Source of the DNA: Phycisphaerales bacterium
GTDB lineage: Bacteria > Planctomycetota > Phycisphaerae > Phycisphaerales > UBA1924
Length of the DNA: 64,000 nt
Direction of reading: 5' to 3'
Assembly (NCBI GenBank): GCA_026982335.1
Contig: JALSHH010000023.1
Span: 1 to 64,000 of the forward strand
Position numbers and translations under genes: made by a program. Below the pieces are notes generated by a model. It did no database searches, was not told the origin of the DNA, and was given only the letters and a program-made list of their open reading frames with translations. Shown here piece by piece: positions 63,322-64,000 of the stretch. The number at the start of each line of letters is the position of its first letter. Positions within the stretch are counted from its first letter, which is position 1.

Positions 63322-64000
63322 TTAGAGATCAAAGTAGTCCGACACAAAGGCCGGGATGGACTCGGCTTTGGTCAACTTGACAACATCCAACAAACGCATG
63401 AGATCGCGTTGGCGTTTTTCTTCGATCTGGACCGGATCAAGTTCGGTGTCATCGAGTGGGCGTACGAACCGGTATCGCCCTCGCCCGTCTTTCTCTGATT
63501 GAATACTGGTGAGTTCGATGGCTCCGAGTTGGGCAAGTCTTATCAGGGCATAGTCCATGATCCCACCGCCCATGCCGTGGGCATGCCCCTTACCGATGAC
63601 CATCAATCGCAAATCATCGTCATCGAAATCGTCCTCGGCGTATCGCGCTTCGATCGCGCTCATCACAGCCATCAGAAAATCGGCGCTGGGATTTTGCCAA
63701 CGAATGAACTCTTGCTGGATCGCCAGATCGTCCTGACAATACAGCAACTCACAGATGGAATCTTCGCCATCGCGACCGGCCCGTCCGACCTCTTGGTGGT
63801 AGGCCTCGATCGACGCAGGGATTTGGCCATGCACAATGTAGCGCAGGTCGGGCTTATCGACACCCATCCCAAAAGCGTTGGTGGCGAGCAAGATCAACCC
63901 GTCGTCTGGGCCCGATTCGATGAATCGGTCGTAGACCCGCATGCGCTCCTTGGGTGGTAATCGCCCGTGATACAGCTCGATCTCCCGTCCGGGCATCCCC
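63322..64000 (-). CDS. recQ: RecQ-family DNA helicase, C-terminal part
   Basis: The frame runs off the right edge, so only the C-terminal part (about 225 residues) is seen. The second helicase domain is clear: ELYHGRLPPKERMRVYDRF, ILLATNAFGMGVDKPDLRYIVH, and the RecQ-type EAYHQEVGRAGRDGE (motif VI). A zinc-binding RecQ-Ct Cys cluster is poor: only C in ICELLYCQDD is seen. A short winged-helix-like region ends it. The protein unwinds DNA 3'-5' in recombination and repair. Confidence 0.85.
   Translation of the reverse strand, partial: GMPGREIELYHGRLPPKERMRVYDRFIESGPDDGLILLATNAFGMGVDKPDLRYIVHGQIPASIEAYHQEVGRAGRDGEDSICELLYCQDDLAIQQEFIRWQNPSADFLMAVMSAIEARYAEDDFDDDDLRLMVIGKGHAHGMGGGIMDYALIRLAQLGAIELTSIQSEKDGRGRYRFVRPLDDTELDPVQIEEKRQRDLMRLLDVVKLTKAESIPAFVSDYFDL

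Overview
This 64 kb window looks like chromosomal DNA of a motile planctomycete, most probably of class Phycisphaerae. The evidence is the 16S rRNA gene (with the GGCTGC variant at the EUB338 probe site and the GGCTCACACAAGCGG stretch), a 16S gene not linked to 23S/5S, a GC-type dockerin-like secreted protein, a prepilin-like protein with the GFTLIELLVV start, and many secreted proteins of unknown function. The phylum call is by inspection; no search was run. Coding density is high and genes on the two strands are interleaved.

Layout. 0-6.1 kb: an uncertain open frame at the left edge, ribosomal protein bL28, a protein-arginine-phosphorylation pair (mcsA, mcsB) fused by stop/start overlap to a comF-type phosphoribosyltransferase, then a solitary 16S rRNA gene with its own terminator. 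6.2-13.4 kb (minus strand): a small membrane ORF, phoU, mfd, a ComEA-like helix-hairpin-helix protein and a GH10-like protein that seems to lack catalytic glutamates. 13.5 kb: purC. 14.7-24.7 kb (minus): one tight operon-like block of three SPFH/band-7 membrane proteins, an ABC-2 ATPase with an acidic repeat-bearing tail, its permease, and a membrane-anchored TPR-like protein. Its HflK-like gene is split by a -1 frameshift at a run of seven G. 25.3-28.9 kb: a second ABC-2 permease, a glycogen-synthase-like glycosyltransferase, a hypothetical gene. 29.1-37 kb: tRNA-Leu with a terminator, then cheB-cheW-cheR-cheA-cheX-cheY-fapA. 37-42.3 kb: secreted or lipid-anchored proteins of unknown role around a ferredoxin-NADP reductase-like enzyme. 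42.3-45.9 kb: an oligopeptide-binding protein and one permease without the rest of an Opp system, and a dockerin-like protein. 46-48.2 kb: hypothetical gene, anthranilate/aminodeoxychorismate synthase glutaminase, DUF1444/YtpQ. 48.4-58.9 kb: fatty-acid synthesis in two blocks (acpP-fabF and rpmF-plsX-fabH-fabD-fabG), separated by fliN, a prepilin-like gene, a GH15 glucoamylase-like gene and tRNA-Lys. 58.9-64 kb: a DUF1569-like protein, a frameshifted VOC protein, a lipoprotein, a methyltransferase, a GT2 glycosyltransferase, an FKBP and the C-terminal part of a RecQ helicase running off the right edge.

The most interesting points are the SPFH/ABC-2 block with its candidate programmed or slippage frameshift, the McsA-McsB-ComF unit outside the Firmicutes, the orphan 16S gene, a 63 bp AGAT tetranucleotide repeat directly upstream of fabG, and a dispersed inverted-repeat family with two copies in the window (about 26.85 and 63.23 kb). 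All functional calls rest on motifs read by eye.
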